Below are positions 21,238 to 30,690 of a stretch of DNA of 64,000 nt, one piece after another; positions within the stretch are counted from its first letter, which is position 1, and each line of letters starts with the position of its first letter. A program made the translations under genes and the position numbers. The stretch is from Candidatus Tokpelaia sp. JSC085 (lineage in GTDB: Bacteria; Pseudomonadota; Alphaproteobacteria; Rhizobiales; Rhizobiaceae). Location of the stretch: NCBI GenBank assembly GCA_003331005.1, contig QENC01000001.1:368001-432000 (forward strand), read 5' to 3'. A model generated the notes under the pieces. That model was given only the letters and a program-made list of their open reading frames with translations, made no database searches and was not told where the DNA came from.

Positions 21238-22416
21238 ATGTCTTTGAATAGTCTTGATCGTCCCGGATTTCCGGAAAAAACGCGTGTAGTTGTTGCTATG
21301 TCAGGAGGGGTAGATTCCTCTGTTGTCGCAGGTGTTCTCAAGCGAGAAGGATATGATGTTCTCGGGATTACACTACAGCTATATGACTATGGAGAAGCCA
21401 CCAAACGTGTGGGTTCATGCTGTGCAGGAAAAGACATTGAAGATGCTCGACAGGTTTGTGAAACTTTAGGAATTCCACATTATGTGCTCGATTATGAAAC
21501 TCGATTCCGTGAGAGAGTTATTGACCCTTTCGCCGCAAGCTATATTCGAGGAGAAACACCAGTGCCTTGTATCGCTTGTAATCAAAGTATTAAGTTCACA
21601 GATCTTCTAGAAAGCTCTCGTGAGCTTGGAGCAGATGTATTGGCAACAGGTCATTACATCCGTAGTGTTGCCAATGGCGCTCATCGCGCACTTTACCGAC
21701 CTGTTGATGTGGAGCGTGATCAAAGCTATTTCTTGTTTGCGACAACTCAGGAACAGGTTGATTATCTGCGCTTTCCAATCGGTAATCTTCGGAAAAGTGA
21801 GGTACGTAAGCTTGCTAAAGAAATGGGGCTAACTGTTGCTCAAAAACATGACAGTCAGGATATATGTTTCATTCCAGAAGAGCATTACGCAAATGTTGTT
21901 GCACGTCTGAAGCCAGAGGCAAGCCATCCTGGTGATATTGTCCATATTGATGATGGTCGGGTGCTTGGCTGTCACAAGGGTATTGTAAATTTTACAGTTG
22001 GACAACGACGGGGTATTGGAGTTGCAATAGGTGAAGCATTATATGTTGTGTATCTTGATGTTAAGAACGCTAGGGTTATTGTTGGTCCAAGAGAAGCATT
22101 GAAAACACGTAAAATTTATTTGCGTGATACCAATTGGCTCGGGGATGAGGATCTCATAGCTTATCCTCCCAGTAGTGGGATAGAGGTTTCTGCAAAAGTC
22201 CGCTCGACACAGGAACCGATTCCAGCAATTTTGTATTGTGATAAACGTAGATTCCACGTAGAGTTTTTGAATGAGGAAAGTGGTGTTGCGCTAGGGCAAG
22301 CGTGTGTTTTTTATTCTGATCAAAGCCATGCTGCTCGGATATTAGGTGGCGGTTTTATCAGCCATTCTGAGCACACACCAGACGTTGAAATGCTTTTGAA
22401 CCGTTTGTTGATGTGA
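21238..22416 (+). CDS. mnmA: tRNA-specific 2-thiouridylase
   Basis: Thiolates U34 in tRNA-Lys, -Glu and -Gln. The 392-residue protein has the PP-loop [15 protein letters not shown] at about residues 17-31, the first catalytic cysteine in [13 protein letters not shown] near residue 105, and the second in [12 protein letters not shown] near residue 205. The [10 protein letters not shown] block and a C-terminal beta-barrel follow. The start has AAGGA 7 bases upstream. Confidence 0.96.
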   Translation: MSLNSLDRPGFPEKTRVVVAMSGGVDSSVVAGVLKREGYDVLGITLQLYDYGEATKRVGSCCAGKDIEDARQVCETLGIPHYVLDYETRFRERVIDPFAASYIRGETPVPCIACNQSIKFTDLLESSRELGADVLATGHYIRSVANGAHRALYRPVDVERDQSYFLFATTQEQVDYLRFPIGNLRKSEVRKLAKEMGLTVAQKHDSQDICFIPEEHYANVVARLKPEASHPGDIVHIDDGRVLGCHKGIVNFTVGQRRGIGVAIGEALYVVYLDVKNARVIVGPREALKTRKIYLRDTNWLGDEDLIAYPPSSGIEVSAKVRSTQEPIPAILYCDKRRFHVEFLNEESGVALGQACVFYSDQSHAARILGGGFISHSEHTPDVEMLLNRLLM

Positions 22417-22622
22417 TCGGCTGGAACGTACTGTACAGTCAGTATTGGTCCATTCATGCAATTCCATTGCTGGAATACGCAATACAATATCAATAAAAAC
22501 GCTATAGATAATCACTTATTATCACAGTAAACTTTTGTAATACAGACGCTTGAGATTCTGTCCTCAAACAATAAATTCTCCTAGCGATTTAAACGGCTTT
22601 TAACATTCACATGAGGTTTTGA

Positions 22623-22934
22623 CTATTTTCTTGCAGGAAAAATATTTTCCAATGTCATTAAAATAGGTGTAATCATTGGAGATGTAACAGAATAATAAAT
22701 TGTCTGTGCATCCCTTCTCGTTGAAACCAGTTTCAAGGCACGTAACTTTGCCAAATGCTGTGAAAGCGCAGATTGGCTAAGAGCAACTCTCACAGCAAGG
22801 ATACCAACCGATAACTCTTTTTCACATAACTCACACAAGATATGTAAGCGCTTCTCATTGGACATCGCTGTCAACAGGTTGCTTGCTTTTTCCGCGTTCA
22901 AGACCAAATTTTTAAACATCGGTTTATCTGTCAT
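22623..22934 (-). CDS. ArsR-family winged-helix regulator (NolR/BigR-like)
   Basis: A 103-residue transcription factor with the ArsR fold: ASNLLTAMSNEKRLHILCEL (helices 1-2), then the recognition helix LSQSALSQHLAKLRALKLV and the wing STRRDAQTIYYSV. The SALSQHL/TRRDAQTIYY block is close to rhizobial NolR-type proteins. The cysteine pair CELC does not form the standard ELCVCDL arsenic site, so the signal is unknown. It lies downstream of choXWV on the same strand, but 340 bases separate them and no regulatory link is shown. Confidence 0.85.
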   Translation of the reverse strand: MTDKPMFKNLVLNAEKASNLLTAMSNEKRLHILCELCEKELSVGILAVRVALSQSALSQHLAKLRALKLVSTRRDAQTIYYSVTSPMITPILMTLENIFPARK

Positions 22935-23276
22935 TCAATTATCCATCATGCTGAAAACCATATTCACACACGTCCATTGTATCTGCGTTAACCCAAATAG
23001 CCCGTGAAATTGCGTGCATAGGCTTTACTTTACACGACGTGCACCACTATCAGCGGCTTTTTTAGCTTCTGATAATTTCTAGAAGTTTGCTTCATCTAAC
23101 TGAATAGGTTTTCCCGCTCCCCTCACAATATATACTTATCAGCCTTGATAATTATTCAAATCATCAATTCTTGTCAAATCAAGAATGTCATATGTGGATC
23201 AATATCCAACGTTCAGATATCAACATGCAAAACAAAGCTGATTAAGTCAGCTAATGGTCTATCTCTTATTCGAAAA
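22935..23276. other. Non-coding interval with traces of a decayed gene
   Basis: On the minus strand at about 23030-23120 a frame reads AGKPIQLDEANF, an in-frame stop, then KLSEAKKAADSGARRVK and a stop. The composition looks like real coding sequence but the family is not recognised. It lies between choV and the ArsR gene. The call as a remnant is tentative. Confidence 0.35.
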
Positions 23277-24320
23277 TCAACTTTTTGCACGTGTAGCAAG
23301 ATGGGTCATAATATCTTCCATAGCTATAATGCCAACAAGCATCCCTTTGTCAATAATTCCAATATTGCCTGGCATACGGTTTATTGCTTGTATGAGATCA
23401 GAAAGAACTGTCTTAGTTTGTGCCATTGCTGAGAAGCAATTTTTCGCAGCATCATGACGACTATAAGGTTGCATGATATCTTCAGCAGTCAAAAACGTCA
23501 GAGGATTTACATGGCGTACAAATTCAGCAACATAAGAATCAAGTGGTGATAAGAAGATCTCTTGAGGAGTCCCATATTGGATAACACGGCCATCTTTTAT
23601 CACGGCGATGCAGTCGCCCATCCGAGTAGCTTCAGTAGGATCATGGCTAACAAAAATGACTGTTTTCCTTAATTGACGTTGCAACACTAGCAATTCATCT
23701 TGCAGGTGCCTGCGTGTCAACGGATCAAGTGCTGAAAATGGCTCATCCATCAGAAGAACAGGTGCCCCTGTGGCAAGCGCACGTGCTAAACCAACCCGTT
23801 GCTGCATTCCGCCGGACAGTTCAGTCACTGGCTGATCTGCCCATTGTGCTAAACCAACAAGTTCAAGTTGTTCTAGGATCGCAGTTCTTAAGCGCGTTTT
23901 GCAGATGCCTATAATTTCTAGACCGAGACCGACATTGTCTGCTACTGTACGCCATGGCAATAGGGCAGACTGTTGGAATACCATAGAAACAAGATTGGTA
24001 CGTAAATATTGCAGCATTTGAGAGCGTAACGCATTGACAAGAAAAGTCTGTCCTTCATGATCAACAGTAACGCTACCCCGTGATGGAGTTACCAAACCAT
24101 TCACTGTTCTGAGCAATGTAGATTTTCCGGAACCAGATAGACCCATTAAAACAAGTATCGTGCCCTCTTTGACACTTAGAGTGCAATTGTGCACGGCCAG
24201 CATTGTCCCAGTCTTCATTTTAATTTCAGCACGGGAGAGACCGCTATCAGCCGCCATGAGTGCAGCACGGTATTCCAAGCCAAATGTGACAGAAACATTC
24301 TTGATTGTTACAGATGCCAT
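23277..24320 (-). CDS. choV: Choline ABC transporter ATPase
   Basis: ATP-binding subunit of the ChoXWV choline importer, 347 residues from the ATG at 24320, which directly follows the choW stop. An upstream in-frame start at 24410 would lie inside choW. Walker A MGLSGSGKST, signature LSGGMQQRVGLARAL, Walker B VLLMDEPFSAL and the H-loop FVSHDPTEA are intact. The N-terminus (GTMLAVHNCTLSVKEG after a 30-residue lead) and a C-terminal CBS-like segment (NIGIIDKGMLVGIIAMEDIM) are typical of the glycine-betaine/choline class. Confidence 0.93.
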   Translation of the reverse strand: MASVTIKNVSVTFGLEYRAALMAADSGLSRAEIKMKTGTMLAVHNCTLSVKEGTILVLMGLSGSGKSTLLRTVNGLVTPSRGSVTVDHEGQTFLVNALRSQMLQYLRTNLVSMVFQQSALLPWRTVADNVGLGLEIIGICKTRLRTAILEQLELVGLAQWADQPVTELSGGMQQRVGLARALATGAPVLLMDEPFSALDPLTRRHLQDELLVLQRQLRKTVIFVSHDPTEATRMGDCIAVIKDGRVIQYGTPQEIFLSPLDSYVAEFVRHVNPLTFLTAEDIMQPYSRHDAAKNCFSAMAQTKTVLSDLIQAINRMPGNIGIIDKGMLVGIIAMEDIMTHLATRAKS

Positions 24321-24321
24321 C

Positions 24322-25437
24322 CTAGTGCCCTTTTCCTGGGCGAAATAAACGGTCCAGTACAATAGCAACGACAACAATGACACACCCCGCTTCAAAACCA
24401 AGTGCCACATTGCCTGTCTGCAAAGCGCGGTAAACTTTTACACCAAGTCCATTACCGCCAACAGTTGCTGTAATCACAACCATGGACAGAGAAAGCATAA
24501 TGGTTTGTGTCATACTGAGACAGATTCCTGGTAGAGCATGTGGTAATTCTACCTTCCACAGCAATTTCCAACTGTTTGCACCAAAGGCCTGTGCTGATTC
24601 CAGCAGTATGCTTGGTGTTGAGGATATACTCGCCTGCGTCAGGCGGATAGGCGTTGGTAAAGTAAAGATAAGTGTCGCAATTAATCCAGGAGTCATCCCA
24701 ATCCTGAAGAAAAACAACGCTGGTATAAGGTAAACAAAGGCTGGCAAAGTCTGCATTAAATCCAGTATAGGTTGCAGAAAATGATAAAACCGTGACCGAT
24801 GGGCTGAGAAAATTCCCAGTGGAATACCGATACCCATGCAAAGGACACAGGCCCATAGCAAAATGCTTAGAGTTTCCATCGTGTCATGCCAATATCCCTG
24901 ATTGATGACAAAAGTAAAGCCGGAAATTGTCAGAAGAACAACTGACCAGCGTTCTTGTATAAACCATGCAAGCGTGGCTAGAATAGAGATCAGCACAAAG
25001 TATGGGGATACTAGGCCTTCGAGCCAAAAACGACCTATTATCCCTAAAAGGGGAATGGTGACAATCATGATAAACCGGGTTCGTGACAATTGCCACAAAT
25101 TCCATTTGAACAAGACGTAAACTGTTATCATTACTATTGCCGTGACAGCAAGTGGGCGTGTTCCATCCAGCCATCGATAGTCAATGTAAACAAGAAGACA
25201 CAAGACAAAAAAGAGAATCACGCGCAAAATAAAAGTGCGTGTTAGAGTGCCTATAAAAACAAGCAAAACTGGGATAATGAAAGGTGGATGCATCAAAAAA
25301 TAAAGTGTGTTGTCCAGGCAATATCCAATAAAGAAACGGATAGCTGCAAACAGCCAAGCTGCATGAACTTTCAACCATAACAAAACAATACCCAATAACC
25401 AGCCAACCGGTATTTTATAGGTTGTAAGAATCTCCAC
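24322..25437 (-). CDS. choW: Choline ABC transporter permease with extra N-terminal membrane segments
   Basis: Inner-membrane subunit of ChoXWV. The 371 residues start at a GTG with AGGAG 6 bases upstream. The permease core runs from about residue 185 (DTMETLSILLWACVL) with the EAA-like coupling loop ESAQAFGANSWKLLWKVELP and GGNGLGVKVYRAL. As I recall, rhizobial ChoW is near 280 residues, so about 90 residues are extra. Residues 51-105 read like a second version of the hydrophobic segment at 143-200, which suggests an internal duplication. Function as a choline permease is inferred from the operon. Confidence 0.9.
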   Translation of the reverse strand: MEILTTYKIPVGWLLGIVLLWLKVHAAWLFAAIRFFIGYCLDNTLYFLMHPPFIIPVLLVFIGTLTRTFILRVILFFVLCLLVYIDYRWLDGTRPLAVTAIVMITVYVLFKWNLWQLSRTRFIMIVTIPLLGIIGRFWLEGLVSPYFVLISILATLAWFIQERWSVVLLTISGFTFVINQGYWHDTMETLSILLWACVLCMGIGIPLGIFSAHRSRFYHFLQPILDLMQTLPAFVYLIPALFFFRIGMTPGLIATLIFTLPTPIRLTQASISSTPSILLESAQAFGANSWKLLWKVELPHALPGICLSMTQTIMLSLSMVVITATVGGNGLGVKVYRALQTGNVALGFEAGCVIVVVAIVLDRLFRPGKGH

Positions 25438-25474
25438 ATCTTTCTCCTGAGAACTGCCGACTGCATAAAAAATT

Positions 25475-26413
25475 TTATTTAGAAAATAAAACTTTTACGG
25501 CTGAGAAGGCATCGTCACCATGCCATGTTTTCACGCCGTTAAGCCAGAGTTCAAGAACTGCTGTATTTTCCCTAAGCCATGTATCCGCGGCTTTTGCAGG
25601 TTCTTCCCCATGATCAAGAATTTTACTCATAAGTTCATTTTCCATGTCGATACTGAATACAAGATTTTGCAAAAGCCTCCCTACATTATAGCATTCCTGC
25701 ACATAGCCTTTCCGCGTATTGGTTCCTACCATAGCTCTACCGTAGTCGGATCCAAAGAATTCATCACCACCTGCAAGATAAGCCATTTTAAAGCGTGAAT
25801 TCATCGGGTGTGGTTCCCATCCAAGAAAAACAATTGGCTGGAAAGAAGCGATACGTGCTTCTACTTCTGATAACATCGCCTGTTCAGCAGATTCAATCAA
25901 TCGGAATTTTCCAAGATTGTAATTATCATTGGCAATCATTGATAGAATAACGCGATTCCCGTCATTTCCTGGCTCAACACCATAGATGGTGGAATCAAGA
26001 CGGTCAGCAAACCTAGCAATATCCCCAATACTCTTAAGCCCTGCGTCATAGGTGAATTGCGGGACAGCCAAAGTATATCGCGCCTCTATCAAATTAAAAC
26101 GCACTGTTTCAACAGTGCCATTGTCCTCGTAAGGTCGCAGATCTGGTGTCATAGAAGGTTTCCAATAGCCAAGAAAAACATCTGCATCTCCAAGCGATAA
26201 GGCAGCATAAGTGACCGGAACAGATAAAAGATAATTTCTTGTTTCATAACCCAACGCATGCAGTAGTTGTGATGTTACTGCAGTGGTTGCTACAATATCT
26301 GTCCAGCCTGTCTCAGCGAAACGAACTGTCCGACATGATCCAGGTTCCTGGGCTAATGCAGAGCATCCCCACAAAAGCCCTATTGCAAAAGCTATTTTTT
26401 TATAAAAAATCAT
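25475..26413 (-). CDS. choX: Choline-binding periplasmic protein
   Basis: Substrate-binding subunit of ChoXWV. It has 312 residues with a signal peptide over about 1-21, ending SALAQ. The mature part begins with CRTVRFAETGWTDIVATTAV, the N-terminal signature of ChoX. Aromatic residues that could form the trimethylammonium cage are seen in GWTDI, GYWKPSM and GWEPHPMN. It is the first gene of the operon choX-choW-choV. Imported choline may feed phosphatidylcholine or betaine synthesis; that is family knowledge. Confidence 0.94.
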   Translation of the reverse strand: MIFYKKIAFAIGLLWGCSALAQEPGSCRTVRFAETGWTDIVATTAVTSQLLHALGYETRNYLLSVPVTYAALSLGDADVFLGYWKPSMTPDLRPYEDNGTVETVRFNLIEARYTLAVPQFTYDAGLKSIGDIARFADRLDSTIYGVEPGNDGNRVILSMIANDNYNLGKFRLIESAEQAMLSEVEARIASFQPIVFLGWEPHPMNSRFKMAYLAGGDEFFGSDYGRAMVGTNTRKGYVQECYNVGRLLQNLVFSIDMENELMSKILDHGEEPAKAADTWLRENTAVLELWLNGVKTWHGDDAFSAVKVLFSK

Positions 26414-26706
26414 GCCATGATCCGATCTTATAATTAATAATTAGTTTCTACTAAGATTCTTACTGCTACTTCGGCAAAGCAGTGTGCTGATTATAATACC
26501 TTCATCTTAAAAGCTGACTTGATATGATATCATGGAACGGTTTTTCTGTCTTTCCAGAAAGAAATGAATTAAAACCACTTTACCTTAGCTCTGAGTTATC
26601 CAAAGATGTTCTTTTTTATCCATAAAACATGCAGAAATATCTATTTGCATTGGATAAAGGAATATGGGACTAGCTGCAATACAGGGTAAAAAAGCAGTTG
26701 CCCTCT
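26414..26706. other. Intergenic region choX/trp
   Basis: About 290 bases of non-coding DNA between divergent choX and the trp leader. It should carry both promoters. No motif is certain. Confidence 0.5.
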
Positions 26707-26730
26707 ATGGTCAAGATAGGAGATAGATTA

Positions 26731-26781
26731 TTGTTTCTTACTATTTTTTGCAAAAACCAGGCTTGGTGGCAGGGTCGCTGA
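26731..26781 (+). CDS. trpL: trp operon leader peptide
   Basis: A 16-codon ORF with tandem Trp codons: TTG start, then FLTIFCKNQAWWQGR and TGA. AGGAG lies 6-7 bases before the TTG. An in-frame ATG at 26707 would add eight codons. The two adjacent Trp codons sit just ahead of the antiterminator arm, as in known trp leaders of Hyphomicrobiales. Confidence 0.85.
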   Translation: MFLTIFCKNQAWWQGR

Positions 26782-26782
26782 T

Positions 26783-26852
26783 GCGGCCTGTGCAGCTGTG
26801 TTTTTTTATTTAATCAGCAAGGCCGCAACGGGATATTCCGGGCGGCTTTTTT
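26783..26852 (+). promoter_or_regulatory. trp attenuator: antiterminator and terminator
   Basis: GCGGCC at 26783-26788, right after the trpL stop, can pair with GGCCGC at 26821-26826 to form the antiterminator. The alternative hairpin pairs GCCGC (26822-26826) with GCGGC (26842-26846), extended inside by CGG/CCG, and is followed by six T (26847-26852). Ribosome stalling at the Trp codons would favour the antiterminator and read-through into trpE(G). Confidence 0.9.
26822..26852 (+). terminator. Intrinsic terminator of the trp leader
   Basis: GC-rich stem of eight base pairs around a small loop, followed by a run of six T. It ends about 92 bases before the trpE(G) start. In Sinorhizobium the terminated leader is itself a small RNA (rnTrpL); the same may hold here. 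Confidence 0.88.
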
Positions 26853-26944
26853 ATTTCCGTTTGGTATCCGTGGAAAAACAAAAGCGATTTTGTAAACGCA
26901 GGTAGCAATTTTGCGATAAACAAGGATTAAACGGAGACTATGAA

Positions 26945-29140
26945 ATGACAATAGCGAATATTGCATCAAAAGAACAAAGCACAACGTATAAAACCTATAG
27001 TGGCATTCTTATTGTCAGAAAACGTGAAAAAGTAATCTATGAAAGCGCTATCGACCATATGATCAGCATGCTGGATAGCCGACGCGGTGCAATATTTTCT
27101 TCGAATTATGAATACCCTGGCCGCTATACTCGGTGGGACACAGGGATCTTGGATCCTCCACTTGTTATTAGCAGCCGTCAGCGGTGCGTTATAATTGAAG
27201 CGTTGAATGATCGCGGTGCCATCCTTCTGGAAGCAATTGCACATCGCATGGCAAACCTTGAGAAGGTTACGGTTATTTCCCATGCCACAGACAAGATCAT
27301 GCTTGATGTTGAAATATCCCACAAGATTTTTTCTGAAGAAGAACGTTCCCGCATGCCTTCTGTTTTTACTGTATTGCGAGCAATTGTGGGGTTATTTTTT
27401 TCCACTGAAGACAGTAATCTTGGCCTGTTTGGAGCTTTTGGCTATGATCTTGCATTTCAATTTGATCCTATTGAATTTAAAATCTTTAGGCCCGAGGATC
27501 AGCGAGATCTTGTCCTTTATTTGCCCGATTCGATTCTTGTTGTTGATCATTATTCGGCAAAGGCATGGATTGACCGTTACGATTTCACCATCAATGGAAG
27601 AACAACTAAAGGCTTGCCGCGCGAAACTGTGTCCATTCCTTATCAGGGCACAGACACTATTCCTCCACATAGTGATCATCAGCCTGGTGCATATGCTGCA
27701 CTTGTTCGAAAGGCAAAAGAAAGTTTCAAACGTGGTGATTTATTTGAAGTAGTTCCAGGACAAACATTTTACAGACGTTGCACAACTAGCCCAGCAACTG
27801 TTTCGTGCAAATTAAAGAAAACAAATCCTGCGCCTTATTCTTTTTTTATCAACTTAGGGGATCAGGAATATCTGGTTGGTGCCTCTCCAGAAATGTTCGT
27901 GCGTGTTTCAGGGAGAAGGGTCGAGACCTGTCCTATCTCTGGAACAATTAAGCGCGGAGAAGATGCAATGGCCGATTCAGAACAAATCCTAAAACTTTTG
28001 AACTCAAAAAAGGATGAATCCGAATTGACCATGTGTTCAGATGTTGACCGTAATGACAAAAATCGGGTTTGTGAACCAGGTTCTGTACGCATCATCGGCC
28101 GTCGTCAAATTGAAATGTATTCGCGTCTTATCCACACGGTTGACCATATTGAAGGACGTTTGCGGGAGGGCATGGATGCCTTTGATGCGTTTCTTTCTCA
28201 TGCTTGGGCTGTGACTGTTACCGGCGCCCCAAAATTATGGGCAATGCGCTTTATTGAAAATCATGAAAAAAGTCCACGGACCTGGTATGGGGGGGCTGTC
28301 GGCATAGTTGCTTTCAACGGTGATATGAATACCGGTCTAACCTTACGCACCATCCGTATCAAAGATGGTGTTGCATCTATCCGGGCTGGGGCAACTCTTC
28401 TTTTTGATTCAATCCCAGAAGAGGAAGAGGCAGAAACTGAGCTGAAAGCTTCAGCCCTTGTTGCTGCCATTGTTACAAATAAGGAAGAAAAGAAAAAAAG
28501 CGTCTATGATAATCAGAACCTCCAGCAACACGGGAAAAAGCTCCGGATTCTGATTGTTGACCATGAAGATTCCTTTGTCCACACGCTTGCAAATTATTTT
28601 CGCCAGACCGGTGCAAAGGTTACAACAGTACGCACGCCGGTTCCTGACAAAATATTCACAGAAATGAATCCGGATCTTGTCGTTCTTTCCCCTGGGCCAG
28701 GTAGACCCCAAGATTTTGATTGCGCTTCTACAATTGCCAAAGCACGTCAATGTGGTTCTCATCTCTTTGGTGTCTGTCTTGGTATGCAAGCGATCATTGA
28801 AGCATATGGCGGCAAGCTGCAACAACTACGATTGCCTATGCACGGTAAACCTTCACGGATTCGCGTAGTAACACCAGGGACAGTTTTTACTGGTCTGCCA
28901 GAAGAGATCACAGTTGGTCGTTATCATTCCATCTTTGCTGATCGCTACCATCTGCCCCAGGATATTATAATAACAGCAGAGACCGAAGACCGTGTGATTA
29001 TGGGCATTGAGCACAAACAGGAACCAGTGCTCGCTGTCCAGTTCCATCCTGAATCTATCATGACACTCAGTGGAAATACAGGAATGCGAATGATCGAGAA
29101 TATTACAGAAAGCATAGCAGCTAAGAGTACGGAAAAGTAG
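26945..29140 (+). CDS. trpE(G): Anthranilate synthase, fused TrpE-TrpG
   Basis: First committed enzyme of tryptophan synthesis, with synthase and glutamine amidotransferase in one 731-residue chain as in Hyphomicrobiales. The TrpE part covers about residues 1-515 ([53 protein letters not shown]). TrpG covers about 535-731 with the amidotransferase triad cysteine in [10 protein letters not shown] and His-Glu in QFHPES. A feedback-site LLES-type motif appears as ILLEAI near residue 97. It is controlled by the attenuator upstream. Other trp genes are not in the window. Confidence 0.97.
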   Translation: MTIANIASKEQSTTYKTYSGILIVRKREKVIYESAIDHMISMLDSRRGAIFSSNYEYPGRYTRWDTGILDPPLVISSRQRCVIIEALNDRGAILLEAIAHRMANLEKVTVISHATDKIMLDVEISHKIFSEEERSRMPSVFTVLRAIVGLFFSTEDSNLGLFGAFGYDLAFQFDPIEFKIFRPEDQRDLVLYLPDSILVVDHYSAKAWIDRYDFTINGRTTKGLPRETVSIPYQGTDTIPPHSDHQPGAYAALVRKAKESFKRGDLFEVVPGQTFYRRCTTSPATVSCKLKKTNPAPYSFFINLGDQEYLVGASPEMFVRVSGRRVETCPISGTIKRGEDAMADSEQILKLLNSKKDESELTMCSDVDRNDKNRVCEPGSVRIIGRRQIEMYSRLIHTVDHIEGRLREGMDAFDAFLSHAWAVTVTGAPKLWAMRFIENHEKSPRTWYGGAVGIVAFNGDMNTGLTLRTIRIKDGVASIRAGATLLFDSIPEEEEAETELKASALVAAIVTNKEEKKKSVYDNQNLQQHGKKLRILIVDHEDSFVHTLANYFRQTGAKVTTVRTPVPDKIFTEMNPDLVVLSPGPGRPQDFDCASTIAKARQCGSHLFGVCLGMQAIIEAYGGKLQQLRLPMHGKPSRIRVVTPGTVFTGLPEEITVGRYHSIFADRYHLPQDIIITAETEDRVIMGIEHKQEPVLAVQFHPESIMTLSGNTGMRMIENITESIAAKSTEK

Positions 29141-29775
29141 TTTGATTTCATCACTTTCTGGACAAAAAAAATCAAAAAATTCCTACCCAATTTTTTATGA
29201 GGAGCAATCCAGGCATCTAAATGATTATGCAATCCTGCTCCCGGATATGCTTTCTTATTTACAGAAGTTTCCCTCCCTTTTATTTTTCGCAGAAAAAAAG
29301 ACACGCAATTCATTGAGTGATACTCTTTTAAAGAATCTGCAATGCAGGTCTGACAGGTATGATAGAAACAGATTCTGTTTTGTCCCCATGTCAACAGTGT
29401 TAAAGCGCAAGGCGCACAGCAGTTCATCTTATCTTATTTATTCAAAACAGTTATCAGTGCAAAATGGTGATTCCAGCCTATTCCATATGATCATGGCTTC
29501 TGACTGAAATCAGCCATTCTAGTATAATTTTGCAACCCTTTCAGGCATAGCTAACATCACGAAAACTATCAAGTTTCGCTAAACATAACCATATGTGTCT
29601 TTCTTAAAAGAAGAATCAGGTATTGTAAATAATAGTATAGCGAATCTGACAATGTCTCCTCGTAGAAAAAACGTGCAGTTTAAGTAGGATTCTGTAGCCT
29701 GGACCCAGCTCATAACTCATTGAAACACTCAGTAACCGTATTATAGATCTATGCCAAAACGTGAAGGAAGAATCC
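29141..29775. other. Long interval without a supported gene
   Basis: About 630 bases after trpE(G). A TTG-started frame of 121 codons (29142-29507) is open but shows no family similarity and begins 1 base after the trpE(G) stop without a ribosome site. I see no RNA gene or repeat. Confidence 0.5.
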
Positions 29776-30519
29776 ATGAGCACTATACAGAATTTAATTG
29801 CTGTCTTGCCGCTTGGTGCATATGAATACCATGGTCCACATCTGTCGCCTGAAACTGACACATTGATTGCGCGTGCAGTTATTGAAGGATTACCAGCTTT
29901 CATTCCAAATATGCTTGATATTTGCTTCCTTGACGTGGAACCCGTCGGTTATTCTGTAGAGCATATGCGTGCAAAGGACACGAAAACACTTTCTTGGCAT
30001 CAGGCAATTGAACGATGGATGAGCATTGGAGTAAAACAATACAGAAAAGGGATCCGAAAATTCGTCATGCTAAATGCTCATGGTGGCAATTCTCCACTTA
30101 TGACGGTTGTTGCTACGGAATTACGTGCACACTATAATATGCTGGCGGTTGCTAGTAGTTGGACACGGTTTGGATTGCCAGAAGGATTGCTCTCTTCACA
30201 GGAACAAATGCTTGATATCCACGCCGGGTTTATAGAAACATCCGTGATGCTAGCTATTGCGCCTGATGCAGTAGATATGTCCAAAGCAGCGGATTTTGAA
30301 AATAGACAGAGACAGTTTAAGACACAATTTTCTTATCTACATGCCTACGGAAAACATGCTTTTGGTTGGATGATGCATGATCTAAACCCTAAAGGGGCTG
30401 CAGGGAATGCACGACGTGCCAATGCAAGAGACGGTGAAAAAATACTTACTCATGCGATCCAGGGTTTTGCCCACCTGCTTATTGATATTCATCATTTCAA
30501 TCTTGAATATTTTAGATAA
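29776..30519 (+). CDS. Creatininase-family metallohydrolase
   Basis: Creatininase/MftE-type amidohydrolase of 247 residues. Metal-ligand motifs are VLPLGAYEYHGPHLSPETD (Glu, His, Asp) near residue 10-28, and KFVMLNAHGGNSPLM near residue 97, with DIHAGFIETSVML later supplying the family HAGxxETS box. The start at 29776 has GGAAG upstream. A GTG at 29761 would add five residues. The N-terminus is about 15-20 residues shorter than the usual family start, which normally precedes the VLP block. The substrate is unknown. Confidence 0.85.
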   Translation: MSTIQNLIAVLPLGAYEYHGPHLSPETDTLIARAVIEGLPAFIPNMLDICFLDVEPVGYSVEHMRAKDTKTLSWHQAIERWMSIGVKQYRKGIRKFVMLNAHGGNSPLMTVVATELRAHYNMLAVASSWTRFGLPEGLLSSQEQMLDIHAGFIETSVMLAIAPDAVDMSKAADFENRQRQFKTQFSYLHAYGKHAFGWMMHDLNPKGAAGNARRANARDGEKILTHAIQGFAHLLIDIHHFNLEYFR

Positions 30520-30690
30520 CGTATCTTCTATCTGTCATGATATGTGATAATTTGATGAAAAGTAAAAGGGGCAGGATAACTATATGGTCTGTTTTGTGAA
30601 CAGCTAGGCATTATAAATGCTACATGTGCGCTGATCTGCGAACTTTGTGCTCAGCACAGAAGAATGACAAATGCGTATGTATGCGTAGGA

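Noticed and set aside
29142-29507. 121-codon TTG-started frame after trpE(G)
   Set aside because: No ribosome site, no family similarity, starts 1 base after the stop of trpE(G); open frames of this size occur by chance in AT-rich DNA.
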